The translations under genes were made by a program, and so were the position numbers. DNA of 64,000 nucleotides from Alphaproteobacteria bacterium (GTDB lineage Bacteria > Pseudomonadota > Alphaproteobacteria > Micavibrionales > Micavibrionaceae), in assembly GCA_030424975.1 (NCBI GenBank), contig JAUHVY010000002.1, positions 930,001 to 994,000 of the forward strand, given 5' to 3'. This document shows, one piece after another, positions 62,431 through 64,000 of the stretch. The notes below the pieces were generated by a model. The model did no database searches and had not been told where the DNA came from. It worked only from the letters and a program-made list of their open reading frames with translations. Each line of letters starts with the position of its first letter. Position 1 is the stretch's first letter.

Positions 62431-63198
62431 ATGAAATATGATTTTAAAGGCAAAGTGGCGCTGGTAACAGGCGGCGCCGCAGGGATGGGCTTGTCCGCAG
62501 TTCAGGCTTATGCAAGCGCGGGCGCAGCCGTTGCTGTTGCTGATATTAACTTGGTTGAGGCGCAAAAGATAGCAGATCAAATTACGGCAGATGGCGGTAA
62601 GGCAATTGCTATTGAATGTGATGTCGCTGATGAAGCGCAGGTTAAAGCAATGGTGGATCAGGTGATTGCGGAGTTTGGGCAATTGGATATGGCATTTAAT
62701 AATGCGGGTATTCAGGCGCCTGGCGGTGCAACGGATGTATCTGATACGACAAAAGAAATGTATGATCTTGTGGAGGGTATTAATCTTCGCGGCGTATGGA
62801 ATTGCATGAAATATGAACTGATGCACATGCGTGAGCGCGGTACAGGTTCGATTGTAAATAATTCTTCTGTTGGTGGTATTGTCGGTCTGCCGGGGCGTGC
62901 GATCTATCATGCAACGAAACATGGTGTAATTGGCATGACCAAAAGTGCTGCGCTTGAAGTTGCGCAAGAAGGCATTCGCATCAATGCGATTTGCCCGGGC
63001 ACAATTGAAACGCCGATGGTAAAGGAAATGTTGGACAAAGAGCCTGATTTGATGAAAGAGCTGGCAAAAGTTCAAGTGATTGGACGATTGGGTCAGCCTG
63101 AGGAAATTGCTGCTGCCGTTATGTGGCTAAGTAGTGATGAAGCTAGTTTTGTTATCGGGCATTCACTTGTTTTGGATGGCGGATTTACCGTTCACTAA
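62431..63198 (+). CDS. Short-chain dehydrogenase/reductase
   Basis: A 255-residue classical SDR with the coenzyme motif TGGAAGMGL, the acidic D in VADINLVEA that points to NAD(H), NNAG, and the catalytic triad Ser in NNSSVGGIVG with Tyr and Lys in YHATKHGV. The C-terminal GHSLVLDGGFTVH is normal. It oxidises or reduces an alcohol/ketone in the cytosol. It has no signal peptide, unlike its neighbours, and lies between exported cupin and hydrolase genes. Confidence 0.93.
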   Translation: MKYDFKGKVALVTGGAAGMGLSAVQAYASAGAAVAVADINLVEAQKIADQITADGGKAIAIECDVADEAQVKAMVDQVIAEFGQLDMAFNNAGIQAPGGATDVSDTTKEMYDLVEGINLRGVWNCMKYELMHMRERGTGSIVNNSSVGGIVGLPGRAIYHATKHGVIGMTKSAALEVAQEGIRINAICPGTIETPMVKEMLDKEPDLMKELAKVQVIGRLGQPEEIAAAVMWLSSDEASFVIGHSLVLDGGFTVH

Positions 63199-63217
63199 TA
63201 AATCAGAAGGAGGAAGC

Positions 63218-64000
63218 ATGAAAAGAATAACGTATTTAACATTAACACTTGCAACGATAGGAGCTTTAACAATGACAAGTGCAGCAATAAAAGCCCAAGA
63301 TATGTCACGTGGAGCCAATAATTTTTATCAGAGTGAACAACTTGATACGCAAAAAGTGACCTTTAAAAACCAATACGGCATGGACGTAACAGGTAATCTT
63401 TATACGCCGAAGGGGCTTGATAAAAGTCAGAAAAATGCTGCGGTTATCGTAAGTCATCCGATGGGCGCCGTGAAAGAGCAAAGTGCCAATCTATATGCGC
63501 AGAAAATGGCGGATCAGGGGTTCGTTACCCTTTCGATTGATTTGTCGTTTTGGGGCGAAAGTGCAGGCCAGCCTCGTAATGCCGTTTCACCTGATATGTA
63601 TGCTGAAACCTTCAGCGCGGCCGTGGATTATCTTGGTACACAAGAGTTCATAGATCGTGAAAAAATTGGTGTCATCGGTATTTGCGGAAGCGGCAGTTTT
63701 GCCATGAGCGCAGCGAAAATTGACCCGCGCTTAAAAGCGATTGCGACAGTTAGTATGTATGATATGGGACAAGCCAATCGTAATGCTTTAGGAAAGTCTC
63801 AAACGCTTGAGCAGCGTAAAGAAATTATCGCGAAGGCCGCAGAACAACGCTATGTGGAAATCTCTGGTGGTGAAACAGAGTATACCAGCGGTTCACCGCA
63901 TGAAATTGATGAAGACTCCCACCCAATCGCAAAAGAGTTTTATGATTTTTATCGCACGGAGCGTGGTGAATTTACACCAGAGGGCACAACGCCTGATCTG
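63218..64000 (+). CDS. Exported alpha/beta hydrolase (partial, runs off the window)
   Basis: The first 261 residues of a hydrolase, with an AAGGAGGAAG ribosome-binding site and a signal peptide (MKRITYLTLTLATIGALTM, cut after IKA). The fold shows AAVIVSHPMGAVKEQSANLY (oxyanion loop) and the nucleophile elbow GVIGICGSGSF, where the central residue is Cys, as in dienelactone hydrolase, instead of the common Ser. The acid and histidine parts are near or past the end. Likely substrates are esters or lactones. It probably belongs to the same operon as the cupin and SDR. Confidence 0.85.
   Translation, partial: MKRITYLTLTLATIGALTMTSAAIKAQDMSRGANNFYQSEQLDTQKVTFKNQYGMDVTGNLYTPKGLDKSQKNAAVIVSHPMGAVKEQSANLYAQKMADQGFVTLSIDLSFWGESAGQPRNAVSPDMYAETFSAAVDYLGTQEFIDREKIGVIGICGSGSFAMSAAKIDPRLKAIATVSMYDMGQANRNALGKSQTLEQRKEIIAKAAEQRYVEISGGETEYTSGSPHEIDEDSHPIAKEFYDFYRTERGEFTPEGTTPDL

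Larger units (their letters stand above)
56850..64000. mobile_element. Probable second, tandem island with an inactive recombinase (right end outside the window)
   Basis: The order att copy, recombinase tail, small-frame start, then cargo repeats the order of the copper island. I infer that a related element integrated at the same tRNA site and lost its recombinase core, with cargo running from 57.4 kb to beyond the window. The right att has not been seen, so the extent is uncertain and the cargo might instead be ordinary chromosome. Confidence 0.45.

Noticed and set aside
62086-63075. A 329-codon open frame antisense to the cupin and SDR genes
   Set aside because: It lies opposite two clear genes and has a Cys/His/Arg-rich composition typical of a shadow frame. 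No start signal or motif supports it.

Overview
The window looks like a chromosomal segment of an alphaproteobacterium of moderate to low GC. The evidence is an rrn operon in the order 16S, tRNA-Ile(GAT), tRNA-Ala(TGC), 23S, 5S, a 16S gene of about 1.49 kb, and a hemC-hemD-mitofilin-hemY cluster typical of the class. The 16S sequence suggests a Micavibrionales/Rhodospirillales-like lineage, but I cannot place it without a database.

Layout. 1-4.1 kb: haem biosynthesis (hemC end, hemD) and the inner-membrane mitofilin and HemY-like proteins. 4.1-7.7 kb: a rhomboid protease, two unrecognised proteins and a TauE/SafE exporter. 7.7-15.4 kb: a surface polysaccharide locus (O-antigen polymerase/ligase-like protein, three glycosyltransferases, a Wzz-like protein and a large SLBB exporter on the opposite strand). 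15.4-18.4 kb: a Na/Pi cotransporter and a sterol-desaturase family protein. 18.6-25.5 kb: the rrn operon with four tandem sigma-70-like promoters, visible boxA and RNase III-type processing stems, and a 265-codon gene for a secreted acidic protein between the two spacer tRNAs. 25.5-42.7 kb: housekeeping and signalling genes (cNMP-binding protein, cold-shock protein, pyrophosphatase, GltB-like protein, MHYT hybrid kinase, GreB, two chemoreceptors, ZntB) and a thiOSGF operon behind a TPP riboswitch-like leader.

42.74-56.85 kb is a mobilisable island in the 3' end of tRNA-fMet. It carries a large serine recombinase, a MobC/relaxase pair and a copper/silver resistance operon (CusC, CusB, CusA, a bufferin-like DUF2282 protein and a CopA-type ATPase). 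The 14-bp att core lies inside the recombinase reading frame. Integration has therefore exchanged the enzyme's C-terminal tail, and the coding sequence for the apparent native tail is stranded about 14 kb away at the right end of the island.

Directly to the right is a second att copy, followed by the relic of a related recombinase whose middle has been deleted. The remaining sequence (57.4 kb to the end) is therefore probably a second tandem island. It carries two related zinc alcohol dehydrogenases (one with a Tat signal), a DUF3861 protein, an MFS transporter, and a CMD-family protein, a cupin and an alpha/beta hydrolase that all have signal peptides, plus a cytosolic SDR. This looks like a detoxification or redox operon moved largely to the periplasm. 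In both islands and in the rrn insert, the unusual point is where a gene sits or where its product goes.
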